A stretch of 64,000 bases of DNA from Streptomyces physcomitrii (GTDB lineage: Bacteria > Actinomycetota > Actinomycetes > Streptomycetales > Streptomycetaceae), in assembly GCF_012273655.1 (NCBI RefSeq), contig NZ_JAAWWP010000001.1, positions 124,001 through 188,000 on the forward strand, written 5' to 3'. Under the pieces are notes generated by a model. It was given only the letters and a program-made list of their open reading frames with translations. It ran no database searches and was not told where the DNA came from. Shown piece by piece: positions 35,462-43,420 of this stretch (position 1 is the first letter of the stretch; each line of letters opens with the position of its first letter). Made by a program: the position numbers and the translations under genes.

Positions 35462-36579
35462 GCGGCGGCATCCGCTTCGAGAACGTCTCGGTCGCCTACG
35501 GCGCCACCACCGTCCTCGACCGCTTCGACCTCGGGGTCGAACCCGGGGAGGTCATGGCGCTGCTCGGCCCCTCGGGCTCGGGCAAGACGACGGCGCTGCG
35601 CACGGTCGCCGGGTTCGTCCACCCGGCGGCCGGGCGGGTGCGGATCGGCGGCCGGGACGTCACCGGGCTGCCCCCGTACCGGCGGGGCATCGGCATGGTC
35701 GTCCAGCAGTACGCGCTCTTCCCGCACCTGCGCGTCGAGGAGAACGTCGCCTTCGGCCTGCGGGCCCGGCGGGCGCCCCGCCGGGAGATACCCGGCCGGG
35801 TCGCCGAGGCCCTGGAGCTGACCGGGATGGCCGCCTACGCCCGGCGCCACCCCCGGGAGCTCTCCGGCGGCCAGCAGCAGCGCGTCGCCCTCGCCCGCGC
35901 GCTCGCCATCCGTCCCGAGGTGCTCCTCCTGGACGAGCCGCTGTCCGCCCTCGACGCCCGGCTCCGCTCCGGCATGCTCGCCGAACTCGCCCGTCTGCAC
36001 CGCGAGTTGCCGAAGATGTCGATGCTGTACGTGACCCACGACCAGGTCGAGGCGCTGACCCTGGCCGACCGGATCGCCGTCATGGACAAGGCCCGGCTGC
36101 GCGAGGTCGGCACCCCGCAGGAGCTGTACCGCAGGCCCCGCACCGAGTTCACCGCCTCCTTCGTGGGCGGCGCCAACCTGCTGCCGGTGACCGTCACCGA
36201 GGGCGGCATCCTCCTCGGGACCACCCGACTCGACGTGGAGCGCGGGGAGTCGGCCCCCGGCGCCGGCGCCACCCTGTGCCTGCGCCCGCACCTGATCGGC
36301 CTCGGCGAGGGCCCCAACTCCCTTGCCGGCACGGTCCGGGAGGTGCAGTGGCGCGGCGCCACCCACCGGCTGCACCTGGACCTCGGCGGACGCACCCTCA
36401 CCGCGGACCTGCCCGAGCTGCGCACCCCGCCCGCCCTCGGGGAGCGGATCACCGTGCACTTCGCCCCCGGCGACGCGGTACTGCTGCCCGCCGGGATCGG
36501 CGCGGACGCGAACCCCCGCACGGCTCCCGGGACTTCACCGCAGGGCGCCCTCACCGGAGCGGGGCGCGCCGATGGCTGA
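35458..36579 (+). CDS. ABC transporter ATP-binding protein, 2-aminoethylphosphonate type
   Basis: 373 residues, MalK/PotA-like. Walker A GPSGSGKTT, Q-loop VVQQYALFPHL, signature ELSGGQQQR, Walker B VLLLDEPLSALD, H-loop YVTHDQVEA and a C-terminal TOBE domain (~240-360). It starts at an ATGA overlap with the hydrolase and overlaps the permease start by 8 bp, so it is tightly coupled. Sequence type and neighbours fit the PhnT role in PhnSTUV-like aminoethylphosphonate importers. Polyamine or iron substrates are alternatives on sequence alone. Confidence 0.9.
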   Translation: MSGGIRFENVSVAYGATTVLDRFDLGVEPGEVMALLGPSGSGKTTALRTVAGFVHPAAGRVRIGGRDVTGLPPYRRGIGMVVQQYALFPHLRVEENVAFGLRARRAPRREIPGRVAEALELTGMAAYARRHPRELSGGQQQRVALARALAIRPEVLLLDEPLSALDARLRSGMLAELARLHRELPKMSMLYVTHDQVEALTLADRIAVMDKARLREVGTPQELYRRPRTEFTASFVGGANLLPVTVTEGGILLGTTRLDVERGESAPGAGATLCLRPHLIGLGEGPNSLAGTVREVQWRGATHRLHLDLGGRTLTADLPELRTPPALGERITVHFAPGDAVLLPAGIGADANPRTAPGTSPQGALTGAGRADG

Positions 36580-37517
36580 CCCCACCCTGCTCCCGGCCGC
36601 ACCCGCTCAACCGCCGTACCCGGCAGACCGGTCGGGACCGCCCGGACCGCCCGCCCGGACGCGGCCCCGGAGCAGCCCTCCGGGGTGGCGGCGCGGACTT
36701 CGAGGCGGCCGCACCCGGGCGCTCTGGGCGCTGCCCCCGCTCGCCGCGCTCGGGCTGCTCTTCCTCTACCCGCTGTACCTCGTCGTGCGGCAGTCCTTCC
36801 GGCCCGAGGAGGGCGGCACCTCCCTCGCCCCGTACACCGGGGTCCTCGGCTCCGCGGCCTTCCACGAGGCGCTGCTGACCACCGTCTGGCTGGCGCTCGC
36901 CGCCACCGCGGGCTGTCTGCTGCTCGGCTTCCTGCTCGCGCTGATCATCGCCTTCGTGCCGATGCCGGGCGCTCGCCCGGTTCATCGACGTCTTCCTCTC
37001 CTTCCCGTCCTTCCTGGTCACCCTTGCCCTGGTCTTCGTCTACGGCACCGTCGGCATGGCCAACGGAGTCTGGACCGGGGCCACCGGCGCCGCCGAGGGC
37101 CCCTTCGCCTTCCTCACCACCCCCTGGGGCGTACTCCTCGCGGAGATCACCTACTTCACGCCCTTCGTGGTCCGCCCGCTGCTCGCCGCCTTCGCCCACC
37201 TGGAGACCGCGCAGCTGGAGGCGGCCTCCTCGCTGGGCGCCCGGCCGCTGCGGATCGTGCGCACGGTGATCCTGCCGGAGGCGCTGCCCGCGCTCGCGGC
37301 GGGCGGGGGACTGGTCCTGGTGATGTGCCTCAACGAGTTCGGCATCGTGCTCTTCACCGGCGCCAAGGGCGTCACCACCCTGCCGACCCTGGTCTACGGC
37401 AAGGCGATCCTGGAGTCCGACTACCCGGGCGCCTGCGTCGTCGCCGTCGTCAACATCGCACTCTCCGTGGGCCTCTACGCCCTCTACCGGGTGGTGAGCC
37501 GCCGTGCTGGTGCATAG
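36572..37517 (+). pseudogene. ABC transporter permease (PhnU-like), frameshifted as given
   Basis: Homologous permease sequence is split between two frames. Frame 2 from ATG 36572 reads a normal N-terminus and first TM segments up to LLALIIAFVPMPG. From about 36972 the continuation (LARFIDVFLSFPSFLVTLALVFVYG) is in another frame and runs through the EAA-like loop LEAASSLGARPLRIVRTVILPEA to the stop at 37517. One extra base (or two missing) lies at about 36965-36975 in a GC-rich run GGGCGCTCGCCCGG. Corrected length would be ~315 residues. It is either a real pseudogene or a sequencing error. The rest of the operon is intact, which favours an error or a very recent mutation. Confidence 0.85.
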
Positions 37518-38301
37518 CCGCAAGGGCAGATGGGCGCTGTGGGCGCTCTTCCTCGCCCTCTTCCTGCCGCTCTTCGCGCTGCCGCTCGGCGTGATCCTCG
37601 CGGCCTCCTTCGCCACCCACTGGTCCGGCGCCCTGCCCTCGGGCCCGACCACCGCCAACTACCAGGCGGCCACCCGCGGTTCCTCCCTCCAGGCGCTCGG
37701 CACCAGCCTGGCCACCGCCCTCGGCGCCGGCCTGCTCGCCCTGCTCCTCGGCGGCTGGTCGGCCCTGGCCGCGCACGCGCTCGGCGGGCGCCGGCGCCGC
37801 CTGATGGACGCGCTGTTCGTGCTGCCGCTCGCGGTGCCCTCGGTCGTCGTCGGGCTCGCCGTCCTCGTCGCCTACTCGCAGCCCCCGCTGCTGCTCAACG
37901 GCACCCCCTGGATCGTCGTCCTCGCCCACACCGTCCTGGTCACCGCCTTCGCCCACCAGTCGGTCACCGCCGCGCTCGGCCGCCTCGACCCCGCCTACGA
38001 GCAGGCCGCCGCCTCGCTCGGCGCCCGGCCCTGGTACGTCCTGCTGCGGGTCCGGCTGCCGCTGCTCCTGCCCGCCCTGAACGCGGCGGCCGGGCTCTGC
38101 TTCGCCCTGTCCATGGGGGAGTTGAGCGCCACGATGATGCTCTACCCGCCCGGCTGGGTTCCGCTGCCGGTGCAGATCTACACCGCCACCGACCGGGGCG
38201 CCCTGTTCACCGGCTCCGCCCTGGCCGTCGTCCTGATGGCGACCACGCTCGCCGTGCTCCTCGCCCTCTCCCGCCTGCGCAACCGCGCCTCCTACCGCTG
38301 A
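37504..38301 (+). CDS. ABC transporter permease, 2-aminoethylphosphonate type
   Basis: 265 residues, GTG start at 37504 overlapping the previous permease by 14 bp. Six TM segments are visible. The inner-membrane ATPase-contact loop is YEQAAASLGARPWYVLLRVRLPLL, a good EAA motif. It is the second, PhnV-like half of the permease pair, and should pair with the upstream frameshifted subunit. The operon continues with the binding protein 87 bp downstream. Confidence 0.9.
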   Translation: MLVHSRKGRWALWALFLALFLPLFALPLGVILAASFATHWSGALPSGPTTANYQAATRGSSLQALGTSLATALGAGLLALLLGGWSALAAHALGGRRRRLMDALFVLPLAVPSVVVGLAVLVAYSQPPLLLNGTPWIVVLAHTVLVTAFAHQSVTAALGRLDPAYEQAAASLGARPWYVLLRVRLPLLLPALNAAAGLCFALSMGELSATMMLYPPGWVPLPVQIYTATDRGALFTGSALAVVLMATTLAVLLALSRLRNRASYR

Positions 38302-38388
38302 CGTCCACCGCGGACGCCGCTCAACTCCCCTTTCGCGCGGGTGTGTTCGCCCGCCGCTCCCGTCCCGTACTCAGGAGACACCCCTGCC

Positions 38389-39465
38389 ATGTCCACTCCG
38401 CCCACCCTGCCCCGTACCCTCAAGTCCCTTGTGGCCGCCGGTGGTTGCCTCGTCCTCGCGGTGACGGCCACCGCCTGCGACGCGGGCTCCGCCGCCTCCG
38501 ACGAGAAGGCCGTCACCGTCTACAGCGCCGACGGGCTCAAGGGGGAGAAGGGCGACGGCTGGTACGACCGGGTCTTCGCGGACTTCACCAAGCAGACCGG
38601 CATCGAGGTCGACTACGTGGAGGGCGGCTCCGGCGAGATGGTCCAGCGCGCCGTCCGCGAGAAGCGCAACACCCAGGCGGACATCCTGGTCACCCTGCCG
38701 CCCTTCATCCAACAGGCCGAGGAGAAAGGCCTGCTGACGGCCTATCAGCCCAAGGAGGCCGCTCAGCTCACCGGCGCCCCGCAGGACTCCGGGAGGAAGT
38801 GGACCCCGGTGGTGAACAACTACTTCGGCTTCGTCTACAACAAGAAGCGGCTGAAGACCGCGCCCCGGACCTGGGAGGAACTCCTCGGCTCCCGCTACAA
38901 GAACCGGCTCCAGTACTCCACCCCCGGCATCGCGGGCGACGGAACCGCCGTACTGATCAAGGCGATCCACGACTTCGGCGGCAAGCAGCCCGCCCTGGAC
39001 TACCTGGGCCGCCTGCAGAAGAACAACGTCGGCCCGTCCTCCTCCACCAGCAAGCTCGCGCCCAAGGTCGACAAGGGCGAACTCCTCGTCGCCAACGGCG
39101 ATGTGCAGATGAACCACGCCCAGTCCGCGAGCCTGCCCCACCTCGGCATCTGGTTCCCGGCCCGGCAGGGCGGCCGCCCCACCACCTTCGCGCTCCCCTA
39201 CGCGGCGGGCCTGGTCAAGGGCGCCCCGCACCCCGGCAACGCCCGCAGGCTCCTCGACTTCCTGCTCGGCAAGCGGGCCCAGGAGCAGGTCAGCGCCATC
39301 GGCCGCGGCTTCACCGTGCGCCGCGATGTGCGCCCCACCGACGAACACGCCCGCGCCCTGAAGTCCCTGATGGACGGCGTCGAGATCTTCACCCCCGACT
39401 GGGCCGACATCGCCGGGAACCTCACGGACCACGTCGACGACTGGAAGTCGGCGACGGGCAGTTGA
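38389..39465 (+). CDS. Substrate-binding lipoprotein of the phosphonate ABC transporter
   Basis: 358 residues from ATG 38389, with AGGAG 11 bases upstream. A lipoprotein signal peptide (LVAAGGCLVLAVTATAC) has its lipobox cysteine at about residue 25. The mature part is a type II periplasmic-binding fold (VTVYSADGLKGEKGDGWYDRVFADF, NNYFGFVYNKKRL, LPYAAGLVKGAPHPGNARRLLDFLL). This fits the extracellular, membrane-tethered receptor of an aminoethylphosphonate importer (PhnS-like), though ferric-iron and thiamine receptors share the fold. It ends the transporter operon. Confidence 0.9.
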   Translation: MSTPPTLPRTLKSLVAAGGCLVLAVTATACDAGSAASDEKAVTVYSADGLKGEKGDGWYDRVFADFTKQTGIEVDYVEGGSGEMVQRAVREKRNTQADILVTLPPFIQQAEEKGLLTAYQPKEAAQLTGAPQDSGRKWTPVVNNYFGFVYNKKRLKTAPRTWEELLGSRYKNRLQYSTPGIAGDGTAVLIKAIHDFGGKQPALDYLGRLQKNNVGPSSSTSKLAPKVDKGELLVANGDVQMNHAQSASLPHLGIWFPARQGGRPTTFALPYAAGLVKGAPHPGNARRLLDFLLGKRAQEQVSAIGRGFTVRRDVRPTDEHARALKSLMDGVEIFTPDWADIAGNLTDHVDDWKSATGS

Positions 39466-39531
39466 GAGGGGCCGGTCGACAGGGGCAGCGGGGTGTGCCC
39501 GGCGCCCCTGCGCCCCCGCGCTCCGGAATCT

Positions 39532-39554
39532 CTTTACCGTCCGGTGCTGTAAAG
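39532..39554 (+). promoter_or_regulatory. CTTTAC-N11-GTAAAG inverted repeat
   Basis: A perfect 6-bp inverted repeat followed by an AT-richer stretch (CGATTATCTCCAATGCATAACAGG, about 39570-39593) in the 230-bp gap before the phosphatase gene. It probably belongs to that gene's promoter region. No confident -35/-10 pair. Confidence 0.3.
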
Positions 39555-39695
39555 CCCGGCCGCGCATCCGCGATTATCTCCAATGCATAACAGGTATGGA
39601 CCAAGACCCTCCGCGGCGCCCGCCGCCGGAGACCGCGGCCCGGCTGCCCGGCACGGCGGCCCGGCCGCCCGGAGACCCCCCACCGGAGGACCCCC

Positions 39696-41183
39696 ATGTC
39701 ACGCCTCTCCCGCCGCTCCCTGCTGCTGGGCGCCGCCGCGCTCGCCGCCGCCGGAGCGGGCCCGCTCGCCTCGGTGGCCCGCGGCGCCGCCCGGAGACCG
39801 AAGGTGCTCGCCCTCGGCATCGACGGCGCCCTGCTCTCCCGTATCGAGGACGCGCGGGCCCCGCGACTCCAGCGGCTGATGGCCGAGGGCCTGACCGCCC
39901 GCAGCAGTATCTACGCCGAGCCGCTCGCGCCCACCCTCTCCGGACCGGGCTGGGCCACCGTCCTGACCGGGGTCTGGCCCGACAAGCACCGCGTCCGGGA
40001 CAACGAGTTCACCGGCAACGCCTTCGACCGCTACCCCGACTTCCTCACCCGCGTCGAGCAGGCGCGGCCCGAGCTGAAGACCCTCGCCGTCTGCTCCTGG
40101 AACCCGCTCACCGACACCGTGATCTCCCCGGCCGTCGACACCCGCGTCTCCACCCCGGAGGCGGAGTACGACGAGGGCACCACCCGGCGCGCGGTGGCCG
40201 AGCTGACCGAAGGCGACCCGGACGCCGTCTTCGTCCACCTCGACAACGTCGACCACGCGGGACACGGCAGCGGCGCCGCGAGCCAGGAGTACCTGGACGC
40301 CATCGCGGGCGTGGATGCCCAGGTCGGCCGCATCCTCGACGCGGTCGCCGCCCGGCCCGGCCACGGCGAGGAGGACTGGCTGATCCTCGTCACCGCCGAC
40401 CACGGCCACACCGACCCCGGCGGCCACGGCGGCTCCTCCTGGGCCGAGCGGCAGACCTTCCTGCTCGCGGTGGGCGGCGGCGCCGAGGCCGGTTCGGTCC
40501 GGCACGACATCCGGATGCCCGACCTCGCGGCCGGCGCCCTCGCCCACCTCGGTATCGCCCTCGACCCGGCCTGGGATCTCGACGGTCGCCCCTTCCAGGA
40601 GCCCGCCGCCGACGACTTCGAGAGCCTGCGCGAGAAGCTGGGGACCGCCGTCGACGAGAGCGGCCCCGGCGAGGCCCTCGGTTTCACCCACACCCCGCCG
40701 AAGGGCTGGTCGGTCGACAACTCCGCGATGGGCGGGGGCGGAATCACCGAGTGGCGCGGCTGGACCTTCACCACCGACGAGTTCTGGACCCGGGCCGCCC
40801 CCGACCAGCAGCGCGAGTCCAACCTCCGCTCCCGGGGCGTCTTCGCGGTGGCCGACGGCGACGAGTGGTCCGACGCCGGGACCGCCGGCACCTTCGACTC
40901 CACCCTGGTCAGCCCCGCGTACCCGGTCACCGGCGGCGCGGCCACCCTCACGTACACCACCTTCTACCGCCAGGAGGGCGAGCAGCGCGGCGAGGTCTCC
41001 GTCTCCTGGGACGGCGGCGCACCGCAGGTCCTCACCACCTACACCGAGGACGTCCCCTCCCGCGTCGAACACCTCGGCCTGGACGTCCCCTCCGGCGCCC
41101 GCGAGGCCACCGTGCGCTTCCGCTACCGCGGGGGCGACAACTGGTTCTGGGCGCTCGACGGGGTCCGGCTGACCAGCGGCTGA
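39696..41183 (+). CDS. Tat-exported alkaline phosphatase superfamily phosphodiesterase
   Basis: 495 residues. The Tat signal SRRSLLLGAAALAAAGAG starts at residue 5. The type I phosphodiesterase/nucleotide pyrophosphatase core has metal-binding Asp43 in LGIDG, nucleophile Ser82 in APTLSGPGWATVLTG (the position of Thr/Ser in PTxT of NPPs), and VHLDNVDHAGHG and TADHGHTD supplying the remaining Asp/His zinc ligands. A ~130-residue C-terminal beta-sandwich follows (~365-495). It follows the phosphonate operon, and a secreted role in releasing phosphate or phosphonate from esters is inferred. Phosphonoacetate hydrolase is a superfamily relative. Confidence 0.87.
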   Translation: MSRLSRRSLLLGAAALAAAGAGPLASVARGAARRPKVLALGIDGALLSRIEDARAPRLQRLMAEGLTARSSIYAEPLAPTLSGPGWATVLTGVWPDKHRVRDNEFTGNAFDRYPDFLTRVEQARPELKTLAVCSWNPLTDTVISPAVDTRVSTPEAEYDEGTTRRAVAELTEGDPDAVFVHLDNVDHAGHGSGAASQEYLDAIAGVDAQVGRILDAVAARPGHGEEDWLILVTADHGHTDPGGHGGSSWAERQTFLLAVGGGAEAGSVRHDIRMPDLAAGALAHLGIALDPAWDLDGRPFQEPAADDFESLREKLGTAVDESGPGEALGFTHTPPKGWSVDNSAMGGGGITEWRGWTFTTDEFWTRAAPDQQRESNLRSRGVFAVADGDEWSDAGTAGTFDSTLVSPAYPVTGGAATLTYTTFYRQEGEQRGEVSVSWDGGAPQVLTTYTEDVPSRVEHLGLDVPSGAREATVRFRYRGGDNWFWALDGVRLTSG

Positions 41184-41274
41184 TTAAGGTGGGGGCGTCG
41201 GCACGGTGTGGTGGCGGCGCCCCCAGCACGGCACTTTCTCGGTTCGGTTCGGCGTACGGCAGGAGACCCGCACG

Positions 41275-42054
41275 ATGTCACACCGCAGGCCCATCGATTC
41301 CTGGCTCACCGACATGGACGGGGTCCTCATCCACGAGGGCGTGCCCATCCCGGGGGCCGAGGCCTTCATCAAGCGGCTCCGCGAATCCGGCAAGCCCTTC
41401 CTGGTCCTCACCAACAACTCCATCTACACCGCCCGCGACCTGCACGCCCGCCTGAAGCGGATGGGCCTGGACGTCCCGGTCGAGAACATCTGGACCTCCG
41501 CCCTCGCCACCGCCAAGTTCCTCGACGACCAGCGCCCCGGCGGCACCGCGTACGTCATAGGGGAGGCGGGCATGACCACCGCCCTGCACGACATCGGGTA
41601 CGTCCTCACCGACGCCGACCCGGACTACGTGGTCCTCGGCGAGACCCGTACGTACTCCTTCGAGGCGATGACCAAGGCGGTACGGCTGATCAACGCGGGC
41701 GCCCGCTTCATCTGCACCAACCCCGACGAGACCGGCCCCTCCACCGAGGGCCCGCTGCCCGCGACGGGCTCGGTGGCGGCGCTCATCACCAAGGCCACCG
41801 GCAAGGAGCCCTACTTCGCGGGCAAGCCGAACCCGCTGATGATGCGCACCGGCCTGAACGCGATCGGCGCCCACTCCGAGTCCAGCGCGATGATCGGCGA
41901 CCGGATGGACACCGACGTCCTCGCCGGTCTGGAGGCGGGCATGGAGACCTTCCTCGTGCTGACCGGCCTCACCGCCGAGGCCGACATCGAGAAGTACCCC
42001 TTCCGGCCGTCCACCGTGGTGCGCTCGATCGCCGATCTGGTGGATCTGGTCTGA
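41275..42054 (+). CDS. HAD-IIA family hydrolase (NagD-like)
   Basis: 259 residues, ATG 41275 after AGGAGA. Motif I is LTDMDGVL (Asp13 nucleophile, Asp15), motif II FLVLTNNS, the C2 cap spans ~75-185, motif III is the Lys in FAGKPNP, and motif IV MIGDRMDTDVLAGLEAGM. This is the NagD / 4-nitrophenylphosphatase group acting on nucleotide monophosphates or sugar phosphates in the cytoplasm. A hairpin follows the stop. A functional link to the upstream phosphatase is possible but unproven. Confidence 0.92.
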   Translation: MSHRRPIDSWLTDMDGVLIHEGVPIPGAEAFIKRLRESGKPFLVLTNNSIYTARDLHARLKRMGLDVPVENIWTSALATAKFLDDQRPGGTAYVIGEAGMTTALHDIGYVLTDADPDYVVLGETRTYSFEAMTKAVRLINAGARFICTNPDETGPSTEGPLPATGSVAALITKATGKEPYFAGKPNPLMMRTGLNAIGAHSESSAMIGDRMDTDVLAGLEAGMETFLVLTGLTAEADIEKYPFRPSTVVRSIADLVDLV

Positions 42055-42061
42055 GGCGGGG

Positions 42062-42084
42062 CCGAGGCTGAGGGTCGGCCTCGG
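42062..42084 (+). terminator. Terminator-like hairpin after NagD-like gene
   Basis: CCGAGGC (42062-42068) pairs with GCCTCGG (42078-42084) over a 9-nt loop, eight bases after the stop codon. Confidence 0.45.
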
Positions 42085-42227
42085 GATCGGGGCTGGATCC
42101 GTAGCCCGGGTGTTCCGACCGCCGCCGACCGGGGCGTTCCCGGCGGAGAGGCGGCCCGGCAGCCCGGTCGACATCGGGCCGGTGGCTACGCTCCGTAGCG
42201 CTCCGGATGCGAAGTGCCTCCGCGGGG

Positions 42228-42254
42228 GTGAACCTGCCGTAGTAGGAGGTTCAC
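42228..42254 (+). promoter_or_regulatory. Hairpin occluding the Shine-Dalgarno of the 42256 gene
   Basis: GTGAACCT (42228-42235) is perfectly complementary to AGGTTCAC (42247-42254), with an 11-nt loop. The Shine-Dalgarno AGGAGG (42244-42249) overlaps the 3' arm, and the stem ends one base before the ATG at 42256. As RNA this would mask ribosome binding. As DNA it could instead be a repressor operator. Confidence 0.55.
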
Positions 42255-42255
42255 G

Positions 42256-43128
42256 ATGCACATAGCTCTGCTCTCTCTGAGCGCCGCGGCCGCGGGCGCC
42301 GTCCTGATGGCGGCACCCGCGTGCGCCGTCCTGATGGCGGCACCCGCGTGCGCCGCCCAGGGGCCGCCGCCATCCGCGGGGGACGGGGTGGTGCGGGTCG
42401 CGCCCGCGGTCGTCGACCGCGGCGGCAGCGTCGCGCTCACCGTCACCGGCTGCCCGGGCCGCACCGGGCGGGCCTACTCCCCGGCCTTCGCCGCCCCCGC
42501 CGAACTCACCGCCGCCCCGGGCGCCCCGCTCCGCGCCGAGGCCCGGATACGGCCCACCGCCACCCTCGGCCTGCACGAGGTACGGATCGCCTGCGCGACC
42601 ACCGGCAGCCCGGTGGACCCGGACGGCGCCGCCCGGGCCGACCGGGGGCTGCTCACCACCTTCCGGGTGCTCGACGAGGGGGCGGGCGACCGGGCGGGCA
42701 CGGCAGACCTGGCAGATCTGGCGCCCTCGCGGAGCGGCCCGGACGAGGGCACCCGGGGCGCCCGCCACGCGGCCCACTCCACGGGCTCGGCGCCCGGCGA
42801 AGGGCAGAGGCAGGTACCCGGCGAGGAGCGGGGAGCGGCCCCCGGCGAGGAGCAGACGTCGGCCTCCGGCGAGGGACAGGCGTCCGCCCCCGGCGAGAAG
42901 CAGGGGGCGGCGGCCCCGGAGGCGACCGGCGCGGCCCCTTCCGCCTCGCCCGGACCGCGGGCCCCCGGCGCCGCCGCCCCGGAGATGGCCGCCCAGCCCG
43001 AACTCGCGGGCCCCGGCACCCGGCACACCGTCACCGGTCTCGCCCTCGCCTCGGTGGCCGCGGTCGCCATGGCGGTACGGAGCACCCGCCGCGGAGCCGC
43101 GCGCACCGGCGGAAAACCGCGTGGCTGA
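42256..43128 (+). CDS. Secreted/anchored hypothetical protein
   Basis: 290 residues. The signal peptide contains an exact internal duplication (AVLMAAPACAVLMAAPACA). The mature domain (~40-140) looks like a small beta-sandwich with a paired cysteine (VALTVTGCPGRTG ... VRIACATTG), as in secreted Streptomyces proteins of unknown role. A ~90-residue Pro/Gly/Glu/Ala spacer with APGEEQ-type repeats follows, then a C-terminal TM (VTGLALASVAAVAMAV) and a basic tail. The pre-TM sequence ELAGPGTRH resembles but does not match a LAxTG sortase motif. Translation start is set by AGGAGG and ATG 42256. Confidence 0.75.
   Translation: MHIALLSLSAAAAGAVLMAAPACAVLMAAPACAAQGPPPSAGDGVVRVAPAVVDRGGSVALTVTGCPGRTGRAYSPAFAAPAELTAAPGAPLRAEARIRPTATLGLHEVRIACATTGSPVDPDGAARADRGLLTTFRVLDEGAGDRAGTADLADLAPSRSGPDEGTRGARHAAHSTGSAPGEGQRQVPGEERGAAPGEEQTSASGEGQASAPGEKQGAAAPEATGAAPSASPGPRAPGAAAPEMAAQPELAGPGTRHTVTGLALASVAAVAMAVRSTRRGAARTGGKPRG
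42301..42354 (+). repeat. Exact 27-bp duplication in a signal peptide
   Basis: The 27 bp at 42301-42327 are repeated without a mismatch at 42328-42354. This duplicates nine residues (VLMAAPACA) of the signal peptide, including its likely cleavage region. Confidence 0.95.
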
Positions 43129-43143
43129 CGGGAGTTGAGGGGC

Positions 43144-43213
43144 GGGCGGAACACCGGGCGGAGCACCGGGCCGAACACGGGCGGAACACCGGGCGGAACA
43201 CGGGCGGAACACC
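43144..43213. repeat. 11-12 bp tandem array
   Basis: Six copies of GGGCGGAACACC (11 or 12 bp) starting 15 bp after the stop of the secreted-protein gene. Confidence 0.85.
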
Positions 43214-43260
43214 GGGGGAAAGACGCTGCGGAACGGGGGGAGCGGCGAAGGCCACGACAC

Positions 43261-43345
43261 CCGGCCCGGGAATGGCGAAGTCCCCGATACCCGGCCCCGG
43301 AATGGCGAAGGCCCCGATACCCGGCCCCGGAATCGGGGACGGGCA
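43261..43345. repeat. 30-bp tandem array
   Basis: CCCGGCCCCGGAATGGCGAA-type units start at 43261, 43291 and 43321 (partial third), period 30, between convergent genes. No protein is evident. Confidence 0.85.
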
Positions 43346-43370
43346 CCGGGGCCGGTGCGCGAAGCGGGCG

Positions 43371-43420
43371 CCGTTCAGGCCGTGGCGGTCTCCCGCCGTT
43401 CAGGCCGTGGCGGTCTCCCG
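43371..43420 (-). repeat. Exact 25-bp duplication at the cbtA stop codon
   Basis: 43371-43395 and 43396-43420 are identical. The right copy holds the last codons and TGA (43400-43402) of the minus-strand cbtA, and the left copy repeats them just past the stop. Confidence 0.92.
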
